From the NCBI RefSeq assembly GCF_900142325.1, contig NZ_FRAM01000002.1, positions 806,001 to 870,000 of the forward strand: DNA of 64,000 bases, written 5' to 3'. This DNA comes from Epilithonimonas mollis (GTDB lineage: Bacteria > Bacteroidota > Bacteroidia > Flavobacteriales > Weeksellaceae). Both the position numbers and the translations under genes were made by a program. Under the pieces are notes generated by a model. It was not told the DNA's origin. It did not search any database and saw only the letters and a list, made by a program, of their open reading frames with translations. Below are positions 1 to 6,853 of the stretch, in pieces. How positions within the stretch are numbered: the stretch's first letter is position 1; each line of letters starts with the position of its first letter.

Positions 1-416
1 ACAATATTGATATTGAAAGTTCCGGCAAATCCATTATAATTGGCATAATATGGTTCAGGAATTATGATTTCGTCGCCATCATCACAAAGTGTGGAAATCG
101 CAAAATTCAAAGCTTCGGAACCTCCGTTGGTAACGATGAAATTATCTGTCGTTAAATCATTAAATCCTAATGAATGATAATAATCTCTAAGTGCAATCCT
201 GTAATCCAGATTGCCTTCTGACAGCGCATATTCCAGAACTTTCAGGTCTATGTTTTTTACAGCATCCAAAGCCGTTTGTGGTGTTTCGATATCTGGCTGA
301 CCAATGTTCAGGTGATAGACCTTGATGCCTTTTTGTTTGGCAGCAGTTGCAAATGGAACTAATTTTCTGACAGGTGATGCAGGCATATGCTGCGCTCTTT
401 GCGATATTTTCGGCAT
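1..416 (-). CDS. Class I/II PLP-dependent aminotransferase, 5' part only
   Basis: The reverse strand from the ATG at 416 is open to the window edge, giving about 138 N-terminal residues. It contains the family start region LNIGQPDIETP and the stretch NFIVTNGGSEALNFAIS, typical of fold-type I aspartate/aromatic aminotransferases, where this glycine-rich segment holds the PLP phosphate. The PLP lysine would lie outside the window, so substrate specificity cannot be judged. It is divergent from the DUF1801 gene, with a TATTTTTG box on its own strand at 444-437. Family assignment is firm; the exact function is open. Confidence 0.88.
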   Translation of the reverse strand, partial: MPKISQRAQHMPASPVRKLVPFATAAKQKGIKVYHLNIGQPDIETPQTALDAVKNIDLKVLEYALSEGNLDYRIALRDYYHSLGFNDLTTDNFIVTNGGSEALNFAISTLCDDGDEIIIPEPYYANYNGFAGTFNINI

Positions 417-436
417 TATTTTAAAACTTTGAAGTG

Positions 437-480
437 CAAAAATAAGCTTTAATTTATCAACAAAAAAATTGCTATTTTTG
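437..480. promoter_or_regulatory. Divergent Bacteroidota-type promoters
   Basis: Reverse strand: TATTTTTG at 444-437 with TTTG at 464-461, 16 bases apart, facing the aminotransferase. Forward strand: TATTTTTG at 473-480, 18 bases before the DUF1801 start. These fit the Bacteroidota -33 TTG / -7 TAnnTTTG pattern. The forward -33 box is not clear. Confidence 0.45.
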
Positions 481-498
481 ATTTAAATTAAACCTCCC

Positions 499-954
499 AT
501 GCAGATTTTTGTTGATACCGTTGAAGAATATATATCCCAGATTCCTGAGGAAAGACGGGATGCTTTCAGGAAACTATTGGAAACCGTTGATGAGAATCTT
601 CCGACAGGTTTTCAGCAGACGATGCAATACGGAATGGTAACCTGGGTTGTGCCTCTGGAACTGTATCCCGCAGGTTATCACTGTGCGAAAGATATGCCTT
701 TGCCTTTCATAAGTGTGGCTTCGCAAAAGAATTTTATTGCTTTTTACAATTCCGGGATTTATGCAGACCAGAAAATATTAGATTGGTTTGTTGCTGAGTT
801 TCCAAAACATTCTAAAAAGACACTGGATATGGGGAAATCTTGCATAAGATTTAAAAAAGTGGAGGATATTATTTATGATCTGTTGGGTGAGCTTTGTCAG
901 AAAATATCTGTTAATGAATGGATTGCGATTTATGAGAACAATTATAAAAAGTAA
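499..954 (+). CDS. DUF1801 domain protein (YdhG-like)
   Basis: The product has 151 residues and fits the DUF1801 fold. An N-terminal helix (VEEYISQIPEERRDAFRKLLE) is followed by the segment QTMQYGMVTWVVPL and then by a strand in which the protein core is read out (PFISVASQKNFIAFY). The C-terminal part ends KSCIRFKKVEDI, also typical of the family. DUF1801 proteins are small, cytosolic and of unsettled function, related to iron-chaperone-like frataxin folds. There is no signal peptide or membrane segment. It stands alone, divergent from the aminotransferase. The family call is good; no biochemical role can be assigned. Confidence 0.82.
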   Translation: MQIFVDTVEEYISQIPEERRDAFRKLLETVDENLPTGFQQTMQYGMVTWVVPLELYPAGYHCAKDMPLPFISVASQKNFIAFYNSGIYADQKILDWFVAEFPKHSKKTLDMGKSCIRFKKVEDIIYDLLGELCQKISVNEWIAIYENNYKK

Positions 955-1295
955 TTTAGTTCTTTTTTTTTATTACAGACAATCATATTGCCAGTTATAA
1001 AAAGTAATTCATAAAAATGGTTATCTTTGAGTATCTAATCACGAAATGACAAAATTTTTATCAGATCAAAATCTGACTATCATCCGGAAAGTTGTAATTT
1101 CTTATTTGCTGGATGATATTTTTCTGCAAAATTCCAAGGAGTTTCTTTCTTAAGCCCTGTCTTGGCTATCGGACAGGGATTTAGTACTGTCATTTCTAAT
1201 AATAAATATATTTTGCTGTCTTCTGCCAGTGGTTTTTTTATGGACCGCCGATGAGCCATATCGCAAAGCAGTATAAAAATTTAAATAAAATAATT

Positions 1296-1670
1296 ATGTC
1301 ACATAAAATCATTGTAACGACCGGAATCTATGATCTAATCAAAGAACAAATCAGACGGAAAAAAGTATCCCGTGCGGAGGAATACCGTTTGATTGCTGAG
1401 CTAAAACATGCTAAACAAGTCTTGAGAAGAGAATTGCCAGAGGATGCTGTTACCGTAAACCGTAAAGTAACCATTAAAGATCATACGGAAAACAAAGAAG
1501 AAACTTATCTTTTTGTTGACACTGCCAAAGAAAAAAAAGCAAAAGGGAAATTTTCCATCATGTCCAGAATGGGAATAGCAACTGTTGGATACAGGGTTGG
1601 AGACGTAATTAATTGGCCTTTTTCCGATGGAGAAAGAAAGATTGAAATAACAAATGTAGAATTCATCTAA
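1296..1670 (+). CDS. GreA/GreB-family transcription elongation factor-like protein
   Basis: The N-terminal half is a charged helical region with Lys/Arg/Glu-rich segments. The C-terminal half (about residues 55-124) matches the FKBP-like GreA/GreB C-terminal domain, ending in the diagnostic VGYRVGDVINWPF. At about 125 residues it is shorter than GreA (about 158) and resembles the short Bacteroidota GreA/GreB-Rnk group, which binds RNA polymerase. An in-frame ATG lies 45 bases upstream at 1251, but the text MSHKIIVTTGIYDLI is where homologues begin, so I place the start at 1296. A hairpin terminator follows. The exact role, cleavage factor or regulator, is uncertain. Confidence 0.8.
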   Translation: MSHKIIVTTGIYDLIKEQIRRKKVSRAEEYRLIAELKHAKQVLRRELPEDAVTVNRKVTIKDHTENKEETYLFVDTAKEKKAKGKFSIMSRMGIATVGYRVGDVINWPFSDGERKIEITNVEFI

Positions 1671-1688
1671 TCTACATCATTTATCAAG

Positions 1689-1718
1689 AGCGGGATCAGT
1701 AATGATTCTGCTTTTTTT
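1689..1718 (+). terminator. Intrinsic terminator after GreA-like gene
   Basis: Ten-pair stem AGCGGGATCA (1689-1698) / TGATTCTGCT (1703-1712), with GTAA loop and a run of seven T. CAAGAG (1685-1690) and CTCTTG (1721-1726) could form an alternative outer pairing. Confidence 0.8.
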
Positions 1719-1808
1719 GTCTCTTGAAGAGAATTTGACGGAAATATGGCAACTGTTTGATGGTAATAATATTATGAATTACAACTGTACTTTTTATATT
1801 TTTACGCA

Positions 1809-2435
1809 ATGAAAAAAATAATTCCGGTTTTTTCGTTGTTTTTTATAATTCTAAGCTGCAAAACTTATAATACTTCAATTTTGGAAAATGGTGATTTACT
1901 TTTCGTCCCGGCTGCAGATTCCGGATTATCCGGAGCGATCAATAACGTGACTCAGACAGAGAAGAAAACTTCTTATGATCATGTAGGCATTGTGAAAAAA
2001 GAGGACCATCGCCTTTACGTTCTTCATGCTTCACCAAGAGGCGGTTCCCAGAAACAAAAACTTCATGCCTTCCTAAAAGAACAAACCAAATCCGGACAAA
2101 AAATTGATATTTACAGGCTGAAATCTGAATTTCATTCCTCAATTCCAAAATCAGTTTCTGAAGCAGAAAATTTGATCGGAAAACCGTATAATTTCAATTA
2201 TATTCTGGATGAAAATTCCTATTACTGTTCAGATTTTGTAGAAAGGGCTTTCCGCGATAATCAGATCTTCCAGTTGGAACCAATGACTTTCATCGATCCA
2301 AAAACGAATAGAACCAATGTGTTCTGGGAAAAATTTTACCAAGACAAAAATATCAAAGTTCCGGAAGGCGAACCAGGTTGTAACCCAAATGGACTTGCTA
2401 ATTCTGATAAAATTGATAAAATAGGAGAACTTTAA
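1809..2435 (+). CDS. YiiX/YebB-like lipoprotein (permuted papain-like hydrolase)
   Basis: A lipoprotein signal ends in FIILSC, placing the lipidated Cys at residue 17. The mature part carries the layout of permuted NlpC/P60 (YaeF/YiiX) enzymes: GDLLFVPA near residue 28, His58 in YDHVGI, and Cys140 in YYCSDFVERAF, the reverse of the usual Cys-then-His order. Members are thought to hydrolyse amide bonds of peptidoglycan or lipids at the cell envelope. The segment NLIGKPYNFNY before the Cys is also family-typical. It stands alone between a terminator and a promoter. The substrate is unknown. Confidence 0.85.
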   Translation: MKKIIPVFSLFFIILSCKTYNTSILENGDLLFVPAADSGLSGAINNVTQTEKKTSYDHVGIVKKEDHRLYVLHASPRGGSQKQKLHAFLKEQTKSGQKIDIYRLKSEFHSSIPKSVSEAENLIGKPYNFNYILDENSYYCSDFVERAFRDNQIFQLEPMTFIDPKTNRTNVFWEKFYQDKNIKVPEGEPGCNPNGLANSDKIDKIGEL

Positions 2436-2453
2436 TACTATTTTTAAAATTAA

Positions 2454-2495
2454 TTCATACTAATTTGGTATGAAATTAAAATTATTCTATTTTTG
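2454..2495 (+). promoter_or_regulatory. Promoter with palindromic operator upstream of the broken SPT-like gene
   Basis: TTTG at 2464-2467 and TATTTTTG at 2488-2495 are 20 bases apart, a good Bacteroidota promoter. A perfect inverted repeat, TTCATAC (2454-2460) N7 GTATGAA (2468-2474), straddles the -33 box and looks like a repressor or activator site. A near copy stands at 3755-3775. The predicted start site, near 2501, makes ATG 2512 rather than ATG 2470 the true start codon of the gene. Confidence 0.65.
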
Positions 2496-2511
2496 GGTTA
2501 TAAATTTTATA

Positions 2512-3754
2512 ATGGATATATTTGAAAGAATAGAGAATAACCCAGGTCCGCTGGGCGAATACGCAACTTATGCGGATGGAGAATATATTTTTCCTCAATT
2601 GGAAGGAGAGATTTCTACAAAAATGTTTTTCAAAGGACAGGAAATGATAGTTTTCAGCTCAACAATTATCTTGGTCTTGCCAATCATCCCGAAGTCAGAA
2701 AAGTAGATGCGGAAAGTAGTCAATCTTATGGATTGGCTTATCCAATGGGTTCCAGAGCAATGACTGGACAGACAATTCATCATCATGAACTCGAAAGTGA
2801 ATTGGCTGAGTTTACTCAAAAAGAATCATCATTATTATTGAATTTTGGTTATCAGGGAATGTTTTCTTTGATTGATACTTTGTTGACGAGAAATGATGTC
2901 GTGGTGTATGATTCTGAAAGCCACGCTTGCGCCATCGACGGAATAAAACTTCATCGAGGAAAAAGATTTGTTTTCGCTCATAATGATATGGATAGTTTTG
3001 AAAAATCACTCCAAAAAGCTTCAAAAATTACAGCGGAAACTGGCGGTGGAATCCTGGTTCTGACGGAAGGCGTTTTCAGTATGAATGGAGAGCAAGGCAA
3101 GCTGAAAGAAATCGTTGAACTCAAAAAAAGTATCCTTTCCGGTTGATAGTTGACGATGCACACGGTCTTGGTGTGATGGGAAAAAATGGAGCAGGAACCG
3201 GCGAGGAGCAAGGCGTTCAGGATGATATCGATCTTTATTTTTCTACGTTTACAAAGTCATTTGCTGGCTTCGGTGCTTTTGTTTCCGGAAAGGCAACTGT
3301 CATCAAATATATCAAATATAATATTCGGTCACAGATTTTTGCCAAAGCTTTACCCATTGTAATGGTTATCGGAATCAGAAAAAGATTAGAATTAATCAAA
3401 CAAAATCCTCAGTTCCGAACTCGACTTTGGGAGAATGTTTTTAAAATTCAGAAAGGTTTGAGAGATTTGGGATTCGATATTGGGAAAACTAATACCTGTA
3501 TCACGCCAGTTATCATCAAAGCTGATACTTTGGAAGCGACTTTAATTGTCAAAGAGTTGAGAGAAGTTCACAGAATTTTTACAAGCATTGTGGTTTATCC
3601 GGTTATTCCAAAAGGTTTGGTAATGCTGAGAATTATCCTAACAGCAGAACATTCTGAAGAAGAAATTAATCAATTACTGTTTGCTTTCGAAAGTTTGAAT
3701 AAAGCAAAAGAAAGTAAGCCAATATTAATAAATAATGAATCTATGGAAATTTAA
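2512..3754 (+). pseudogene. Serine palmitoyltransferase / AONS-family aminotransferase, broken by two frameshifts
   Basis: Joining three frames gives one alpha-oxoamine synthase-like protein of about 414 residues. Frame 1 (2512-2658) encodes MDIFERIENNPGPLGEYA onward. Frame 2 (about 2659-3129) encodes NNYLGLANHPEVRK to LKEIVELKK. Frame 3 (about 3130-3754) encodes FRLIVDDAHGLG onward. The breaks are single-base deletions: one at 2658/2659 and one in the A-run 3123-3129, which has seven A where eight would restore the frame. The family condenses an amino acid with an acyl-CoA; Bacteroidota members make sphingoid bases or, with cysteate, sulfonolipid bases. PLP-site residues remain: His in DSESHACAID, Asp/His in VDDAHG, Lys in FTKSFAG. 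A conserved RLIPT-type segment reads RIILT, which suggests relaxed constraint, but sequencing error is not excluded. Confidence 0.85.
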
Positions 3755-3795
3755 TTCATACTTATTTGGTGGGAATTAAATAATTTATATATTTG
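3755..3795 (+). promoter_or_regulatory. Promoter and operator-like half-palindrome for leader RNA and DUF4395 operon
   Basis: TTTG (3765-3768) and TATATTTG (3788-3795) are 19 bases apart, a near-ideal Bacteroidota promoter. TTCATAC (3755-3761) N7 GTGGGAA (3769-3775) keeps the geometry of the perfect operator at 2454-2474, with 5 of 7 bases of the right arm matching. The site begins one base after the stop codon of the broken gene upstream. Confidence 0.7.
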
Positions 3796-3801
3796 TAATA
3801 G

Positions 3802-3914
3802 ATTTTAGAATTAAATGATAAGCATATTCTCTCATATTTTGATGTGTAAATCCAAATGACATTTGGTAGGAGAGAGTGTGTGAAAGCTTTACCCTTACCG
3901 GTAAAGCTTTTTTT
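3802..3914 (+). ncRNA. Structured leader RNA or small RNA ending in an intrinsic terminator
   Basis: From the predicted start near 3802 to the T-run is about 110 bases with no long gene. A 12-pair stem (3822-3833 with 3870-3881, including G-U pairs) encloses a perfect hairpin CCAAAT-GAC-ATTTGG (3852-3866). A terminator hairpin follows directly. A 14-codon reading frame, MISIFSHILMCKSK (3815-3859), runs through the stem and ends in the inner hairpin, so translation-coupled attenuation is possible. The next gene starts 11 bases after the T-run. I recognise no named riboswitch class. It could be an attenuator, an unknown riboswitch or a free small RNA; the structure is clear but the role is inferred. 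Confidence 0.6.
3883..3914 (+). terminator. Leader terminator upstream of DUF4395 gene
   Basis: Eleven-pair stem AAAGCTTTACC (3883-3893) / GGTAAAGCTTT (3900-3910), six-base loop, and T-run 3908-3914. It lies between the promoter and the gene, as in attenuated operons. Confidence 0.85.
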
Positions 3915-3924
3915 ATAAAAGACT

Positions 3925-4365
3925 ATGGAAAAATTTAAAAATAAAACAATCTACGTGGACGAAAATGTAGTCTCACTAGTGGCTTATCAGGTGGTATTGA
4001 TTACAGTTTTCGGGCTTCATTTCCAGCAGCAGTGGCTTTTGTTGTTGTTGGTTATTGATTTTTTTATCAGGGCGAGCGGGATATTTATGTCGCCTCTATC
4101 TTATACTGCTAAAAAAATAAGTGAGTTTGTTTATTTTGAAAAGAAACCGGTTTTTGCTGCTCCAAAGAGATTTGCCGCATCGTTAGGTTTGTTGATGTCT
4201 TTGCTTATCGCTGTTTTTTATGATTCTCAGTCCGGTATTTTTCTGGGGGTCATGTTGATTTTATTCGCTTGTGCTGAAAGTGTTTTCCATGTCTGTATAG
4301 GTTGTTATATCTACAATTATTTAGTTAATCCTATCCTGAGAAAATTTAACTCTCCAAAAAATTAA
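3925..4365 (+). CDS. DUF4395 family membrane protein
   Basis: The protein has 146 residues and about four hydrophobic segments (near 15-30, 36-50, 84-98 and 103-135). The C-terminal signature CAESVFHVCIGCYIYNYL has paired cysteines and is characteristic of DUF4395. The family is of unknown function and, from general knowledge, often lies near thioredoxin- or sulfur-related genes. The gene follows a structured leader and terminator and is four bases from the NIL-domain gene, so the two probably form one attenuated operon. The start codon is 11 bases after the terminator T-run, so only read-through transcripts would carry it. Confidence 0.82.
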   Translation: MEKFKNKTIYVDENVVSLVAYQVVLITVFGLHFQQQWLLLLLVIDFFIRASGIFMSPLSYTAKKISEFVYFEKKPVFAAPKRFAASLGLLMSLLIAVFYDSQSGIFLGVMLILFACAESVFHVCIGCYIYNYLVNPILRKFNSPKN

Positions 4366-4369
4366 AAAT

Positions 4370-4678
4370 ATGATTTATCCGAATGAAAATGATAAAAAAG
4401 CTTTTTTTCCAATCAAAGAAAAAGAGATTATTTTGGAGGTTGATCTGAATGGTAAAATCCGTTTTGATATCCTTCTTTACACGATATACAACCAATTAGG
4501 AATCATTTATAAAATTATCAATGCTGATCTGGAATATATCAACGGAAATAATTTTGGGAACATCCGGCTTATGCTGAAAGTGAATCATGACTCATTGGCC
4601 GATCTGGAAAATTATCTTCAGAAATATAAATTGGTCAACAGCAAAATCGATGTGATACAAAAAAAAGAAGCTTCATAA
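4370..4678 (+). CDS. NIL-domain protein (ACT-like ligand-binding domain)
   Basis: The 102 residues match the NIL domain found at the C terminus of the methionine importer ATPase MetN. The order is a strand (KIRFDILLYTIYNQLG), a helix, the segment NADLEYINGNNFGNIRLML, and a terminal helix (LADLENYLQKYKL). NIL domains in MetN bind methionine and regulate transport; this one stands alone without an ATPase or ferredoxin domain. It is co-transcribed with DUF4395, and the leader's reading frame has two Met and one Cys codon, so a sulfur amino acid sensing role is a reasonable guess. Its stop codon lies in the loop of the downstream terminator. Confidence 0.75.
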   Translation: MIYPNENDKKAFFPIKEKEIILEVDLNGKIRFDILLYTIYNQLGIIYKIINADLEYINGNNFGNIRLMLKVNHDSLADLENYLQKYKLVNSKIDVIQKKEAS

Positions 4679-4693
4679 TAAGCTTCTTTTTTT
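4660..4693. terminator. Bidirectional terminator between NIL gene and murA
   Basis: Stem AGAAGCTT (4666-4673) / AAGCTTCT (4680-4687) is flanked by an A-run on the left and a T-run on the right, so it can serve both converging transcripts. Confidence 0.85.
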
Positions 4694-4700
4694 ATAAATT

Positions 4701-6008
4701 CTAAATTCTTCTGATCTCTGCGCCGATCGCTCTGAGTCTTTCGTCGATATTTTCATAGCCTCGGTCGATTTGCTCAATATTCTGGATAACTGATTTTCCT
4801 TCCGCTGATAGAGCTGCGATCAGAAGTGCATTCCCAGCCCTGATATCGGGTGAAACCATCGTTGTTCCTCTCAGTGGCGTTTCCTGATTCAGGCCGATAA
4901 CAGTTGCCCTGTGCGGATCGCATAATATGATCTGAGCGCCCATATCAATCAGTTTGTCAACAAAAAACAATCTGCTTTCGAACATTTTCTGGTGGATCAG
5001 AACAGATCCTTTTGCCTGCGTCGCAACAACCAGAATAATAGATAGCAAATCCGGAGTGAAACCCGGCCAAGGTGCATCCGAAACTGTTAAAATCGAACCA
5101 TCTATGAATTTCTGCACTTTATAATGTTCCTGGGACGGGATATAAATATCATCACCTCTCTGTTCCAGCTCTATCCCAAGCTTTCTGAAAGTATTCGGGA
5201 TGACACCCAGCTGATTCCAGTTGACATTTTTGATGGTGATTTCAGATTTTGTCATCGCTGCCAAACCAATCCACGAACCGATTTCTACCATATCCGGAAG
5301 CATTGTATGTTCCGTTCCGTGCAGTTTATCAACGCCTTCGATGGTGATAAGGTTGGAACCGATTCCTGTGATATTCGCTCCCATTCTGTTCAGCATTTTG
5401 CACAATTGCTGCAGATAAGGTTCGCATGCCGCATTATAGATTCTCGTTTTTCCTTTTGCAAGAACTGCTGCCATCACAATATTAGCTGTTCCTGTTACAG
5501 AAGCTTCTTCCAAAAGAATAAACTTTCCTGTCAGCTCTTTGGCTTTCAAAGAATAATACTGGTCTTCTTCATCAAAACTGAATTCTGCTCCCAGTTCCAC
5601 AAAACCCTGAAAATGTGTATCAAGTCTTCTTCTTCCGATTTTGTCTCCGCCCGGCGTAGGCATATAAGCTTCGCCAAATCTCGCCAGCATCGGTCCGAGA
5701 ATCATAACAGAACCTCTCAGCTTGGCACCGTCTTTTTTGAACTCTCTGGATTTGATATAATCGAAGTTTACTTCATCAGCTTTGAAGGTATAATCTCCTT
5801 TTCCGTTTTTGGTCACTTTGACATTGAAGTCCTGAAGGATTTCGATTAATTTATTCACGTCCTTAATGTCGGGAATATTGGTAATCCTGACCTCGTCTTC
5901 CGTGAGCAAAACCGCACAAAGAATTTGCAGCGCTTCATTCTTTGCACCCTGAGGTGTAATTTCTCCGCTCAGTCTTTTTCCTCCTCTTATTTCGAAAGCA
6001 CCGTCCAT
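4701..6008 (-). CDS. murA: UDP-N-acetylglucosamine 1-carboxyvinyltransferase MurA
   Basis: MurA transfers enolpyruvate from PEP to UDP-GlcNAc, the first committed step of peptidoglycan synthesis in the cytosol. The 435 residues show the two inverse alpha/beta domains of the EPT family: ITPQGAKNEAL with the conserved Lys-Asn near residue 23, and WPGFTPDLLS with the active-site Asp. The catalytic loop reads PTPGGDKIGRRRLDTH, so residue 122 (codon at 5643-5645) is Asp where E. coli has Cys115. That change leaves the enzyme active in other bacteria but blocks fosfomycin alkylation. Its start directly abuts the DUF4290 stop codon, so the two form an operon. Confidence 0.96.
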   Translation of the reverse strand: MDGAFEIRGGKRLSGEITPQGAKNEALQILCAVLLTEDEVRITNIPDIKDVNKLIEILQDFNVKVTKNGKGDYTFKADEVNFDYIKSREFKKDGAKLRGSVMILGPMLARFGEAYMPTPGGDKIGRRRLDTHFQGFVELGAEFSFDEEDQYYSLKAKELTGKFILLEEASVTGTANIVMAAVLAKGKTRIYNAACEPYLQQLCKMLNRMGANITGIGSNLITIEGVDKLHGTEHTMLPDMVEIGSWIGLAAMTKSEITIKNVNWNQLGVIPNTFRKLGIELEQRGDDIYIPSQEHYKVQKFIDGSILTVSDAPWPGFTPDLLSIILVVATQAKGSVLIHQKMFESRLFFVDKLIDMGAQIILCDPHRATVIGLNQETPLRGTTMVSPDIRAGNALLIAALSAEGKSVIQNIEQIDRGYENIDERLRAIGAEIRRI

Positions 6009-6662
6009 TTATCTTCTTTTGTTTTTATGATTCTGGAAATTATTTTTCCTGTTATTATTGTTATTTTGATTTCTGTTGCTGTTTCTGTTATTGTTATTAT
6101 TCCTGTTGGTGGCATAATAGATTTTGCTCTTATCCAGAGAATCAAGACCGGTGAGATCAAGCCTGTTTTTCGACAGCTCCTTAAGATGACGGAAAATCAC
6201 ATCATCCTGCACATGTTCTTTGTTGTACACGTTATAGGATTTCTTCATATTATTGGCAATTACCTGTATCAAGGCATCTTTCTCATCACCTTCTTCCAGA
6301 GCGATTGCAGTTTCTATCAGTTGAAGGATACTTTTTCCGTAGAATTTATAATCGTTTTCCAAAGATGGATAATCCATTTTTCTTGGCTTCGTGATCAGGT
6401 CTTCTGCACTTAGAATCGGATATGGCGAATCTACATCCAGGTTGTGATCGGCAAGAATAAAAAGATGATCCCAAAGCTTGTGCTTATAATTTTCTTCATC
6501 ACGAAGGTGTGGGTTTCTCTGACCCATAAACTCAATGATAGCAAGCGCCATTTCGTTACGCTCTTCCTTTGTAGGAAGGGTTTTGCAATGCTCTACGAGT
6601 TGCTGTATATTGCGCCCATATTCAGGCATTAGTAGCTGTGTTCTGTCGGTATTATATTCCAT
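6009..6662 (-). CDS. DUF4290 family protein
   Basis: The 217-residue protein starts MEYNTDRTQLLMPEYGRNIQ, the recognisable DUF4290 N terminus found in Bacteroidota. Residues 1-185 are helical and charged. From about residue 186 the tail becomes Asn/Arg-rich low complexity (runs of N and R), likely disordered and possibly RNA-binding. It directly precedes murA with no gap, and the pairing suggests a cell-envelope or growth link, though no function is known. A TATATTTG box on the same strand lies 8 bases from the start codon, so the transcript is nearly leaderless. Confidence 0.85.
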   Translation of the reverse strand: MEYNTDRTQLLMPEYGRNIQQLVEHCKTLPTKEERNEMALAIIEFMGQRNPHLRDEENYKHKLWDHLFILADHNLDVDSPYPILSAEDLITKPRKMDYPSLENDYKFYGKSILQLIETAIALEEGDEKDALIQVIANNMKKSYNVYNKEHVQDDVIFRHLKELSKNRLDLTGLDSLDKSKIYYATNRNNNNNRNSNRNQNNNNNRKNNFQNHKNKRR

Positions 6663-6669
6663 AATATTG

Positions 6670-6677
6670 CAAATATA
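6670..6677 (-). promoter_or_regulatory. -7 box for the DUF4290-murA operon
   Basis: TATATTTG on the reverse strand, with the start codon 7 bases beyond, predicts a very short leader. No convincing -33 box is visible. Confidence 0.45.
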
Positions 6678-6737
6678 AAAATATAAAATCAGAAAAAATT
6701 TTATTTTAATATTTCAGGAAGACAAATAGATAGGACG

Positions 6738-6850
6738 TATCCCATTGCGCTGATAAAATCAGCACAAACGGGTCGTGCTTTCCGCTATATCTTTTCCTGC
6801 CCGGGTTGTCCTGCTTCAGAAAAAGGATGCCGCTGCAATCACTTACGCAT
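6738..6850 (-). repeat. Flavobacterial interspersed repeat-like element (non-coding)
   Basis: Read on the reverse strand, the segment contains GATTGCAGCGGCATCC and AAAGATATAGCGGAAAGC, followed by ACGACCCG. I recall this order as a recurrent intergenic motif in Flavobacteriia genomes; it has no name that I know. It is richer in G and C than the AT-rich sequence around it and begins a few bases past the DCC gene stop codon. A short inverted repeat GCTGATAAAATCAGC lies at its far end. Recognition is from memory and not checked against copies elsewhere, since only one copy is in the window. Confidence 0.5.
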
Positions 6851-6853
6851 TTT

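Noticed and set aside
1046..1153. Possible 35-codon gene between DUF1801 and GreA-like genes
   Set aside because: Frame is short, without a promoter or recognisable motif; chance frames of this size are common in AT-rich DNA.
1155..1178. Inverted repeat CCCTGTC N10 GACAGGG
   Set aside because: It has no T-run, so not a terminator, and I could not tie it to a named repeat family from one copy.
5124..5849. Long forward open frame of 241 codons opposite murA
   Set aside because: It lies entirely antisense to a clear murA gene, has no promoter and encodes a Phe/His/Ser-rich sequence with no family likeness.
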